Below, in pieces: positions 1 through 5,440 of a stretch of DNA of 6,409 bases (the stretch's first letter is position 1; the number at the start of each line of letters is the position of its first letter). The stretch is taken from positions 1 to 6,409 of the forward strand of contig JAPLER010000121.1 in assembly GCA_026391115.1 (NCBI GenBank). The letters run 5' to 3'. Made by a program: the position numbers and the translations under genes. The notes beneath the pieces are model-generated. The model was not told where the DNA came from, searched no databases, and saw only the letters and a program-made list of their open reading frames with translations. This stretch comes from Bacteroidota bacterium. Its GTDB lineage: Bacteria; Bacteroidota; Bacteroidia; Chitinophagales; Chitinophagaceae.

Positions 1-892
1 CTTTTCTTGCCATCCATTCTGCTCCATTTTGTTTTAAAACATTGTCAATATTTAATCCTTCAACATTTACTAATTCGCTCCAGTCTTGTCCCCATCTGTT
101 AGGCAACCAATGTGCAGGAATAAATTCTGGCACTTGTTCATTGTATTTTTTTGCCAGTTCATATTTTGCCCAAGTATGTAGTTCTCTATACAATGCCCAA
201 CTTTCTGCTACAAACTGTCTTGTAATTTTTACTATTTCATCTGCACTTAATCCATATTCTTTTGCCTGATAATCAAAAAAGTCTTTGTAGCCCAATGGAG
301 TTACACTTGCATTACGCAACATTCTTAAACTATCTAGTCCAGTCTTTAAATTTTTCCCAACTTCTTTGCTAGCTTGCCACGCAGCTAATCTATCATTCAA
401 ATTATTACTGTTAACCAAAACACTATCAATATAACTTGTGTTAATGGCTTTGCCATTCATATTAAATTTATAGCTGTATAATTTAGAGGTTGTAGCATTC
501 TCTGTAGAAATTCTTTTTGCAACAATAGCTGCTGCACTTTCTGGGTTATTGCCTGCATTAAATAGTATAGCCTTAAACTGTGTTACTTGTAAACTGGTTA
601 ATTGCTTTTCTATTTTCAAATACTTTTTTGCTGAATCTATATTATTGATGCTGCCTGTATATATTGCATAGGCTTTGCCTGCTTCATCTGCAATATGTTG
701 TTGCATAGTATCGCCTTCAACAATATGTGTAAGCATATTCCATTGTGCTATGCTACTTGCAGTGTATAGTTTTTGATATTCAGCATTATAATTATCTAAG
801 TATTGCTGTGCTTGATGTTGTATTACATTATGTTTTTGTGCAAATAATGATGCTGTGCAGAATAGCAATGCAGAAAGTGATATTTTTTTCAT
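1..892 (-). CDS. M2 family peptidyl-dipeptidase (angiotensin-converting-enzyme-like), N-terminal 297 residues, cut by window edge
   Basis: Open from an ATG at 892-890 to the left edge without a stop, giving 297 residues. Residues 1-19 are a Sec signal peptide (MKKISLSALL start, cleavage probably after LFA before Gln19), so the enzyme should be exported. The rest is helical and matches the M2 (ACE) family: RLAAWQASKEVG at about 168-179, LRNASVTPLGYKDFF at about 192-206, and the characteristic IPAHWLPNRWGQDW at 258-271, the counterpart of IPAHLLGNMWAQ in animal ACE. Known M2 enzymes are zinc dipeptidyl carboxypeptidases that remove C-terminal dipeptides. The HExxH zinc site should lie further along, outside the window, so activity cannot be confirmed here. 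Family members are usually about 600 residues, so roughly half is present. It is divergent from the DUF1579 gene with 142 nt between the starts. No Shine-Dalgarno is seen. Family assignment is firm; substrate is unknown. Confidence 0.87.
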   Translation of the reverse strand, partial: MKKISLSALLFCTASLFAQKHNVIQHQAQQYLDNYNAEYQKLYTASSIAQWNMLTHIVEGDTMQQHIADEAGKAYAIYTGSINNIDSAKKYLKIEKQLTSLQVTQFKAILFNAGNNPESAAAIVAKRISTENATTSKLYSYKFNMNGKAINTSYIDSVLVNSNNLNDRLAAWQASKEVGKNLKTGLDSLRMLRNASVTPLGYKDFFDYQAKEYGLSADEIVKITRQFVAESWALYRELHTWAKYELAKKYNEQVPEFIPAHWLPNRWGQDWSELVNVEGLNIDNVLKQNGAEWMARK

Positions 893-944
893 AAATAATT
901 AAATGATTAAACTTTTTGTAAAGAAAGAAAAAATATTTGATAAT

Positions 945-952
945 CAAAAGTT
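945..952 (-). promoter_or_regulatory. Possible -7 promoter element for the M2 peptidase gene
   Basis: On the minus strand this reads AACTTTTG, five of the six fixed positions of the Bacteroidota -7 consensus TAnnTTTG. It lies 52 nt upstream of the ATG at 892. Only a weak TTTA-like stretch is seen where the -33 TTTG should be. A chance match is quite possible in DNA this AT-rich. Confidence 0.25.
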
Positions 953-1034
953 TATACAGAAATGAAGAATACTCTAAATACTTTCTGTGTCTTTTTTATG
1001 CAGAATCTACTTAAACTTGCAAAAAAATTACTAT

Positions 1035-1679
1035 ATGAAAAAGATTACACTTTCACTTTTTTCTTTATGCTTTTTATTAAGCACACAAGCAACATTTGCA
1101 CAAGCAAAAAAACAACCTGCTAAAAAAACTGCAACTACAACTGAAAAAAAAGTAGCCAAGAAAAAACTATCGCCCGAAGAAGAACAAAAAGCTTGGATGG
1201 AATATGCAACTCCAAGCGAAGTGCATAAAATGATGGCACAAAGTAATGGAGAATGGACTGGTACAGTAACGCAATGGATGACCCAAAATGCTGAACCTAT
1301 GAAAAGCGAGTGTAATGCTTCAGTTAAAATGATAATGGATGGTAGATATCAAACCACTGAGATAAAATCAAATATGATGGGTATGCCATTTGAAGGTTTA
1401 GGAACATTGGCTTACGACAATGTAAAAAAAGTATTTATTAATACATGGATTGATAATATGGGTACTGGATTAACAGTAACGCAAGGTGTTTGGAATGAAA
1501 AAACACAAAGCATCACTTTTAAGGGTAAAATGGTTGATCCTTCTGTTGGAAGCGAAATTGACATTAGGGAGGTTTTTACAATTAAAGACGAAAAAACACA
1601 AATGATTGAAATGTTTTCTACATCTCCAGATGGTAAAGGTGAATTTAAAACAATGGAAATGATTCTAACAAAAGGATAG
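1035..1679 (+). CDS. Secreted DUF1579 domain protein
   Basis: A 214-residue protein. The ATG at 1035 is chosen because the signal peptide MKKITLSLFSLCFLL begins there; the frame also opens at a GTG at 987, but that would put 16 unrelated residues before the signal. Cleavage is likely after ATFA (about residue 22). Residues 24-45 are a Lys/Ala/Thr-rich linker. The DUF1579 domain (about 50-213) is recognisable from NGEWTGTVTQW (71-81), GMPFEGLGTLAYDN (116-129), TWIDNMGTG (137-145) and the repeated beta-rich pattern ending FKTMEM. DUF1579 is a predicted beta-barrel family of unknown function; the conserved aromatic and acidic residues hint at ligand binding, but that is inference. It is the only plus-strand gene here, divergent from the peptidase and convergent with the YgcG-like gene. 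No convincing promoter or Shine-Dalgarno is visible in 893-1034. Family is sure; role is unknown. Confidence 0.88.
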   Translation: MKKITLSLFSLCFLLSTQATFAQAKKQPAKKTATTTEKKVAKKKLSPEEEQKAWMEYATPSEVHKMMAQSNGEWTGTVTQWMTQNAEPMKSECNASVKMIMDGRYQTTEIKSNMMGMPFEGLGTLAYDNVKKVFINTWIDNMGTGLTVTQGVWNEKTQSITFKGKMVDPSVGSEIDIREVFTIKDEKTQMIEMFSTSPDGKGEFKTMEMILTKG

Positions 1680-1692
1680 TAATTGTTACATT

Positions 1693-1730
1693 AAAAAAAA
1701 GAGCTATTAGGAAACCAATAGCTCTTTTTT
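1693..1730. terminator. Bidirectional intrinsic terminator between convergent genes
   Basis: A perfect 8-bp stem GAGCTATT/AATAGCTC (1701-1708 with 1717-1724) is extended on the outside by A8 on the left and T6 on the right, giving a 14-bp stem that ends in a T-tract in either direction. The loop is AGGAAACC, and GG/CC inside it could pair further around a bulged A. It lies 14 nt after the DUF1579 stop and 12 nt beyond the stop of the YgcG-like gene on the other strand, so it should serve both. Confidence 0.88.
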
Positions 1731-1741
1731 AATATAATTTA

Positions 1742-2506
1742 TTACCAACCCCCACTTGCACCACCACCACCACTACTTCCTCCTCCAAATCCTCCAAAAC
1801 CACCACCACCGCTGCTTCCACCACCACTCCAACTACTTCCACCACCACCACTAAATAATAGTGGCCACAACATATCGCTATTACGTCTTCTATAATTCCC
1901 ACCATTACCTTTGTTATTCATTATAGAAACAATAATAATGAAAATGAGAATGATAACAATTTTAATAATATTACCAATTGATTTGCTTGACAAACCAGAG
2001 CCAGTATGCTTTGGAATTTTGTATTCACCAGTAGCAGCTTTTGCCAAATCATCTACAGCAGCGTTAATACCACCCAAATAATTGCTTTGTTTAAAAGCAG
2101 GGGTAATATCCTTCTTAATAATGCTGTTTGCTACTACATCGGGTATAGCTCCTTCTAATCCATAACCAACTTCTATCCTTACTTTTCTATCATTAATAGC
2201 AATTAAAAGTAAAACACCATTATTATTTTTCTTATCGCCTATTCCCCAAGCTCTAAATGTTTCATTAGCAACATCTTCAATAGCTTCTCCATTTAATGTG
2301 GCTACAGTTACAACACTTATTTGATTGCTTGTGGTTTTATCTAGCTCAACTAATTTTCGCTCCAATTCATCTGCATCGTGTTGTGCTAAAACATTGGCAT
2401 AATCTACTACAAGTCTTGGTGAGCTTGGTTTGGGTAACACTTTTTGTGCAGCCAAATTAAAACAACTAAAACTGAGTAATAATATATAAAGAGACTTTTT
2501 GATAAT
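1742..2506 (-). CDS. YgcG-like TPM-domain membrane protein with Gly/Ser-rich tail (probable ATT start)
   Basis: The only NTG start is a TTG at 2455, giving 237 residues beginning MAAQKVLPKP and lacking most of a signal peptide. The same frame is open upstream to a TAG at 2515-2513, and codons from ATT at 2506-2504 encode (M)IKKSLYILLLSFSCFNLA|AQ, a textbook signal peptide. I therefore prefer 2506 (254 residues). Numbered from the TTG, the TPM domain spans about 12-142, with AWGIGDKKNNNGVLLLIA and VRIEVGYGLEGAIPD as signatures. A membrane segment follows (162-179, IIKIVIILIFIIIVSIM), then a basic NYRRR, and then a Gly/Ser tail (202-237) ending GGASGGW, typical of YgcG relatives. The TPM family includes plant TLP18.3 (photosystem II repair) and worm MOLO-1; the bacterial role is not established. 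It is the last gene of the lemA cluster. The domain call is secure; the start codon is the doubtful part. Confidence 0.82.
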   Translation of the reverse strand: MIKKSLYILLLSFSCFNLAAQKVLPKPSSPRLVVDYANVLAQHDADELERKLVELDKTTSNQISVVTVATLNGEAIEDVANETFRAWGIGDKKNNNGVLLLIAINDRKVRIEVGYGLEGAIPDVVANSIIKKDITPAFKQSNYLGGINAAVDDLAKAATGEYKIPKHTGSGLSSKSIGNIIKIVIILIFIIIVSIMNNKGNGGNYRRRNSDMLWPLLFSGGGGSSWSGGGSSGGGGFGGFGGGSSGGGGASGGW

Positions 2507-2553
2507 GTAGTACTATGTTTAAATTGATATGGAAGAAATGAATTTAATATAAC

Positions 2554-2561
2554 CAAAATTA
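2554..2561 (-). promoter_or_regulatory. Possible internal -7 promoter element before the YgcG-like gene
   Basis: The minus strand reads TAATTTTG, a full match to TAnnTTTG, overlapping the TAA stop of the upstream TPM gene. It lies 47 nt before the proposed ATT start and 98 nt before the TTG. The -33 region is poor: a TTG 24 nt upstream is slightly too far. It may give the last gene some independent expression. Confidence 0.33.
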
Positions 2562-3017
2562 TTTGCCAAAAACAATATCGTCGGGCAATTCGTTAATATC
2601 ATTTTTTTCGTATGGAAAGTGATATTGTAAAGCTTCACCTATCTTAACAACAACAGAGGCAATGCCATCAACATAATCTTCTTTATTAAAGTGTTCCAAC
2701 ATTGTATTTACCTGATGTAGCCAAAAGTCTTTTCCTGTTTTTTCGTAAATACCATTATCTGCATATACAGCCAATTGCCTGTGTTTTAAAGCTACATAAA
2801 CCAGCACAGCATTACTACTTGCTGTTTTAAACATATCTAATTTATCAAACAATTCTTTGGCTCTATCAATTGCATTGACATAATTGCATTTACTTTCTAT
2901 AAATACCCTCACTTCTCCACTAGTTTGTTTTTCTGCTTGTTTAATAGCAGCAGTTATAATTTGCTTCTCGTGAGGAGCAAAAAAATCTTCAGCCTTTTTC
3001 TTAAACAGTGAAAACAT
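2559..3017 (-). CDS. Small soluble TPM-domain protein
   Basis: A 152-residue protein from the ATG at 3017-3015. A GTG at 3056 would add 13 residues, but that codon lies inside the right arm (in transcript sense) of the hairpin after lemA, and the extension (MAIFFTIFPF) is not typical of the family, so the ATG is preferred. There is no signal peptide or membrane segment, so it is probably cytoplasmic. Family features: a basic, aromatic N-terminus FSLFKKKAEDFF, SGEVRVFIES (33-42), the core NAVLVYVALKHRQLAVYADNGI (69-90), W99, an HF..EDYVDGI helix (109-119), and a C-terminal NELPDDIVFGK (142-152). It resembles the short TPM proteins of Bacteroidota, such as BA42 of Bizionia argentinensis, whose structure was solved without a clear function. 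It lies between lemA and the YgcG-like gene: 81 nt after lemA, separated by a hairpin, and 52 nt before the proposed YgcG start. Confidence 0.85.
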   Translation of the reverse strand: MFSLFKKKAEDFFAPHEKQIITAAIKQAEKQTSGEVRVFIESKCNYVNAIDRAKELFDKLDMFKTASSNAVLVYVALKHRQLAVYADNGIYEKTGKDFWLHQVNTMLEHFNKEDYVDGIASVVVKIGEALQYHFPYEKNDINELPDDIVFGK

Positions 3018-3042
3018 TTTTTTGTTGAATGGAAAGATGGTG

Positions 3043-3092
3043 AAAAAAATTGCCACAAATACAGTTGTTAATTTATTCTTGTATTTGTGGCA
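3043..3092 (-). terminator. Hairpin with T-tract directly after lemA (terminator or attenuator)
   Basis: A perfect 13-bp inverted repeat pairs 3051-3063 with 3080-3092 across a 16-nt loop. In minus-strand sense it begins 6 nt after the lemA stop, and its right arm ends in GGCA followed by AT7, as in an intrinsic terminator. The loop is longer than usual. The right arm also contains TGTATTTG (3063-3056), a five-of-six match to the -7 consensus, so the palindrome could instead mark a promoter or operator for the two TPM genes. Confidence 0.6.
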
Positions 3093-3098
3093 TAAGAA

Positions 3099-3671
3099 CT
3101 ATTTCCCAAAGTCTATTTTGGTGTCCTTAGCACCTTCGTCTGCTTTAAAGTTTGGTTTTTGAGTGTAACCCAACATACCTGCAATTAAGTTATTAGGAAA
3201 TCTTACAACTTTCCCATTATAATTAGTAACAACTGCATTCCAGTCTCTTATTGCGATAGCTACTCTGTTTTCTGTTCCTTCTACCTGTGCTTGCAAATTA
3301 CCAAATAATTCTGTTGCTTTTAAAGTTGGATAAGCTTCAACATTAATGTTCATAATAGCTCTACCAATATCAGAGTATTGTCTATTTGCTTGAGCCAATT
3401 GTTCTGGATTATTTTGATCGGGTTTTACATCTGCAATTCTAGAACGCATTTGCACAATTTTAATTAGGGTAGTATCTTCATTTCTTGCAGCTCCTTTTAC
3501 AGTTGCAATAAGGTTTTCATACAACTTGGCTTTACGTTGGTATTGAGTTTCAACTTCACCCCATTTACCATTAAGTTCCACTTGAGTTCCTGCTAATCCA
3601 TTGCGTACTACAATTGCCCATAATACAATTACACCTAGTACTACTAAAATAATAATGTTTGAACGTTTCAT
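3099..3671 (-). CDS. lemA: LemA family protein
   Basis: A 190-residue protein from the ATG at 3671. A positively charged N-terminus (MKRSN) precedes one membrane segment (about 5-22), so it is probably anchored with the helical domain outside the cytoplasm; that topology is inferred. LemA hallmarks are present in order: WGEVETQYQRKAKLYENLIATVKG (37-60), the helix with MRSRIADVK (75-83), VEAYPTLKATELFGNLQAQVEGTENR (111-136), RDWNAVVTNYNGKVVRFPNNLIAGMLGY (142-169) and the final FKADEGAKDTKIDFGK (175-190). The name comes from a Listeria antigen; the molecular function remains unknown, though the long helical bundle suggests a structural or scaffolding role. It heads the minus-strand cluster with the two TPM-domain genes, an arrangement common in Bacteroidota. 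A hairpin follows its stop at once, so lemA may be made in excess over the downstream genes. No clear promoter is seen in 3672-3775. Confidence 0.92.
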   Translation of the reverse strand: MKRSNIIILVVLGVIVLWAIVVRNGLAGTQVELNGKWGEVETQYQRKAKLYENLIATVKGAARNEDTTLIKIVQMRSRIADVKPDQNNPEQLAQANRQYSDIGRAIMNINVEAYPTLKATELFGNLQAQVEGTENRVAIAIRDWNAVVTNYNGKVVRFPNNLIAGMLGYTQKPNFKADEGAKDTKIDFGK

Positions 3672-3775
3672 AATTTGTTTTAAATTTTATAAATATGAGA
3701 GTATGTGTTTAATGAGTGCGAAATATTACAAAGCAAGTACCATTATTTTTTTATGGCATTATGGCAGAGGACATT

Positions 3776-4609
3776 TTAAGCCATTTCGTTAATTGCTAAG
3801 TTCAAAAAATTTGGAAGCACGTGGCTATATGTGTACAATATTTTTTCTTTGTCTTGTAATTGTTCAATCATACTTTGCCATTTAGCTTCTCCGTGATTTT
3901 CAATTACAGTTTTCTTTTTATCTTCTCTTTGCAAATACATTCCCATACCATCAGCATCTGCTTCAGGATGAAATTGTGTACCAATAAAATGTTCATTGAA
4001 TCTTACAGCCATTACAGCTCTTTCAAGTGGAATATGAGGTCTATCTTTTTCAATGGCTAAAATACTACCACCCATTGCTGCAATTAAACTAAAATTTGGC
4101 TCTATTACTTGATAGTCTCTGCTATCAACAACATAAAATGGATTGTTAAGACCTTCGAAAACTTGCTCTGAATGTGCATTTCCAACAAAATGAATAGGAA
4201 AAACTCCAAAAGAAGTTGATTTACGTTTACACACATTTGCAACTTTATAATAACGACAAGCTAGCTGGAAACTATGACAAATAAAAAAGACTTTCTTCTT
4301 GTTTTGATGTAAAATATTATTATTGTAAGACTCTATGTTCTCTAACCAATTGAAATAATGTTTTTCCCAAACAGCATTTTCTTCAACTGGCATTGGACTG
4401 CCAGGTCCACCACTAGAAATATATAAATCAAAACTTAAATCTGGTATTTCAAAACGTTGTCTTACATTAAATTCAACAGTCTCTACAGTTATTTCATTAA
4501 CTGCACTCCATTTTTTTATTATGTCTCTTATACAACGCATACCTTGGTTTTCTACCCCTTGGTATAAATCTAAAATTGCTATTCGTATTTGATTGGTGGA
4601 AAAATTCAT
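3776..4609 (-). CDS. Class I glutamine-amidotransferase-like protein (GMP-synthase GATase family)
   Basis: A 277-residue stand-alone GATase1 domain, beginning MNFSTNQIRIAILDLYQG. Motifs: SGGPGSP (66-72, oxyanion region), FFICHSFQLACRYY (108-121) with nucleophile Cys111, and TQFHPEAD (211-218) supplying His214 and Glu216, so the Cys-His-Glu triad is complete. The nucleophile elbow differs from the usual GxCxGxQ: the residues after Cys are His-Ser-Phe-Gln. There is no ATP-pyrophosphatase or synthetase domain, so it is not a full GuaA; it either hydrolyses a gamma-glutamyl substrate or supplies ammonia to an unseen partner. There is no signal peptide, so it is cytoplasmic. It starts 43 nt after plsY on the same strand, probably co-transcribed, though a metabolic link to phospholipid synthesis is not obvious. 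No good terminator follows it. Family is sure; substrate is unknown. Confidence 0.83.
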   Translation of the reverse strand: MNFSTNQIRIAILDLYQGVENQGMRCIRDIIKKWSAVNEITVETVEFNVRQRFEIPDLSFDLYISSGGPGSPMPVEENAVWEKHYFNWLENIESYNNNILHQNKKKVFFICHSFQLACRYYKVANVCKRKSTSFGVFPIHFVGNAHSEQVFEGLNNPFYVVDSRDYQVIEPNFSLIAAMGGSILAIEKDRPHIPLERAVMAVRFNEHFIGTQFHPEADADGMGMYLQREDKKKTVIENHGEAKWQSMIEQLQDKEKILYTYSHVLPNFLNLAINEMA

Positions 4610-4652
4610 TGAAGATTCTTAAGGATGATTAATAAACAACACTCTCAAAAAA

Positions 4653-5303
4653 TTACTTACTTCTTCTCTCTTTCCTCCTGTCTCTATATTTTAGAATAGG
4701 AACTTTACTTTCTGTTCCATTAAAAATCCTATTGATATTTTTTTGATGTGTAAGTACAACTGCAAGTGCTACAACTATTGAGAAAGCTCTGTAAAATTGT
4801 TCTTCTTGATGAAATACGAAAAGTATAAAAATCATAAAAGATACACCTGCAATAATTGAACTTAAAGATACAAAACGAGTTAAGTACAACACCATTAAAA
4901 ATACACCAAGGCAACAAGCTGCAACGGCTGGTTGTATAGCTATTGCCATTCCCAATAAAGTTGCAACACCTTTGCCTCCTTTAAAATTTGCCCAAATAGG
5001 AAATACATGACCAATTACTGCTGCTAAACCTAAGCCTAACATAAAATTGGTTTTGTGTAAATTATTAGTAGCATAATGTGGAATAATAACTACCAAAGCA
5101 ACGGCACTAACTCCTTTCAAAATATCAACTACCATAACTATAGTTCCCCATTTTTTTCCTAGCACTCTAAATGTATTGGTTGCACCGGCATTCCCACTAC
5201 CATAATCTCTAATATCAATATCAAAAAAATGCTTGCTAATCCAAACTGCTGTTGGAATAGACCCAATTAAATAAGCTAGTATAATTAATAAAAATTCTTC
5301 CAT
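4653..5303 (-). CDS. plsY: Glycerol-3-phosphate acyltransferase PlsY
   Basis: A 216-residue integral membrane enzyme that transfers an acyl group from acyl-phosphate to glycerol 3-phosphate, making lysophosphatidic acid, the first step of phospholipid synthesis in most bacteria. All three conserved regions are visible: GSIPTAVWISK (14-24) leading to DYGSGNAGATNTFRVLG (33-49); GHVFPIWANFKGGKGVAT (98-115), the phosphate-binding loop; and LTHQKNINRIFNGTE (184-198). Hydrophobic segments lie at about 3-21, 53-75, 87-104, 116-141, 146-165 and 172-185, consistent with a PlsY membrane fold. The tail RYRDRRKERRSK-like end (KYRDRRKERRSK, 205-216) is strongly basic and probably cytoplasmic. The length is slightly above the usual 190-210. 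The acyl-phosphate producer PlsX is not in the window. A good -7 element lies 30 nt upstream, and the GATase-like gene follows after 43 nt. Confidence 0.95.
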   Translation of the reverse strand: MEEFLLIILAYLIGSIPTAVWISKHFFDIDIRDYGSGNAGATNTFRVLGKKWGTIVMVVDILKGVSAVALVVIIPHYATNNLHKTNFMLGLGLAAVIGHVFPIWANFKGGKGVATLLGMAIAIQPAVAACCLGVFLMVLYLTRFVSLSSIIAGVSFMIFILFVFHQEEQFYRAFSIVVALAVVLTHQKNINRIFNGTESKVPILKYRDRRKERRSK

Positions 5304-5333
5304 TTAATCTGAAATTCTTATCTGTATGAAAGG

Positions 5334-5341
5334 CAAATATA
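5334..5341 (-). promoter_or_regulatory. plsY: Likely -7 promoter element of plsY
   Basis: The minus strand reads TATATTTG, a full match to the Bacteroidota -7 consensus TAnnTTTG, 30 nt before the plsY ATG. The -33 region (about 5362-5370) is TTTTTAGTT rather than TTTG, and it coincides with one arm of a 13-bp inverted repeat, so strength or control may depend on that repeat. Confidence 0.52.
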
Positions 5342-5361
5342 ATTGTTGAGGTTTAAAAAAG

Positions 5362-5440
5362 TAACTAAAAATTAATATGTGGATAATGTAACAAAACAAT
5401 TTAATAATGCAACTAGCTATAAAATGCTAATTTTTAGTTA
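5362..5440. repeat. Perfect 13-bp inverted repeat spanning the deacetylase-plsY gap
   Basis: TAACTAAAAATTA at 5362-5374 is exactly complementary to TAATTTTTAGTTA at 5428-5440, with 53 nt between. The second arm begins with the deacetylase stop codon (TAA, minus sense). In minus-strand RNA the hairpin would be followed by CTTTTTT, so it could act as a long-loop terminator for the deacetylase. As DNA, the other arm sits in the -33 region of the likely plsY promoter. Confidence 0.6.
5383..5413. repeat. Paired 10-bp direct repeats, 21 bp apart
   Basis: ATAATGTAAC (5383-5392) and ATAATGCAAC (5404-5413) differ at one base and start 21 bp apart, two turns of DNA helix. They lie between the arms of the 13-bp inverted repeat and about 80-110 bp upstream of plsY. 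Same-face binding of a regulator is possible; chance is not excluded. Confidence 0.35.

Noticed and set aside
42..269. Plus-strand open frame of 75 codons
   Set aside because: It lies wholly antisense to the M2 peptidase frame, whose translation shows clear family motifs through this stretch.
987..1034. GTG start 48 nt upstream for the DUF1579 gene
   Set aside because: It would place 16 residues before a typical signal peptide that begins with its own ATG at 1035.
1745..1850. CCACCA-type repeats considered as a tandem repeat or CRISPR-like array
   Set aside because: The irregular units are explained by Gly/Ser codons of the YgcG-like protein tail; there are no spacers.
3750..3766. ATGGC-ATT-ATGGC repeat after the GATase-like gene, considered as a terminator
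   Set aside because: The copies are direct, not inverted; only a 4-bp CCAT/ATGG pairing around a T-run exists, too weak for an intrinsic terminator.
3672..3775. Search for a lemA promoter
   Set aside because: The best match is TTGCTTTG on the minus strand (five of six), without a usable -33 element; I do not annotate it.
3601..3792. Plus-strand open frame of 63 codons
   Set aside because: It is antisense to the start of lemA and runs through the intergenic gap; the peptide has no recognisable features or start context.
3860..4060. Plus-strand open frame of 66 codons
   Set aside because: It is antisense to the GATase-like gene, over its conserved HPEAD region; Phe/Ser-rich composition is typical of a shadow frame.
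4729..4917. Second minus-strand open frame of 62 codons inside plsY
   Set aside because: It is an out-of-frame reading of plsY; the plsY frame carries all family motifs.
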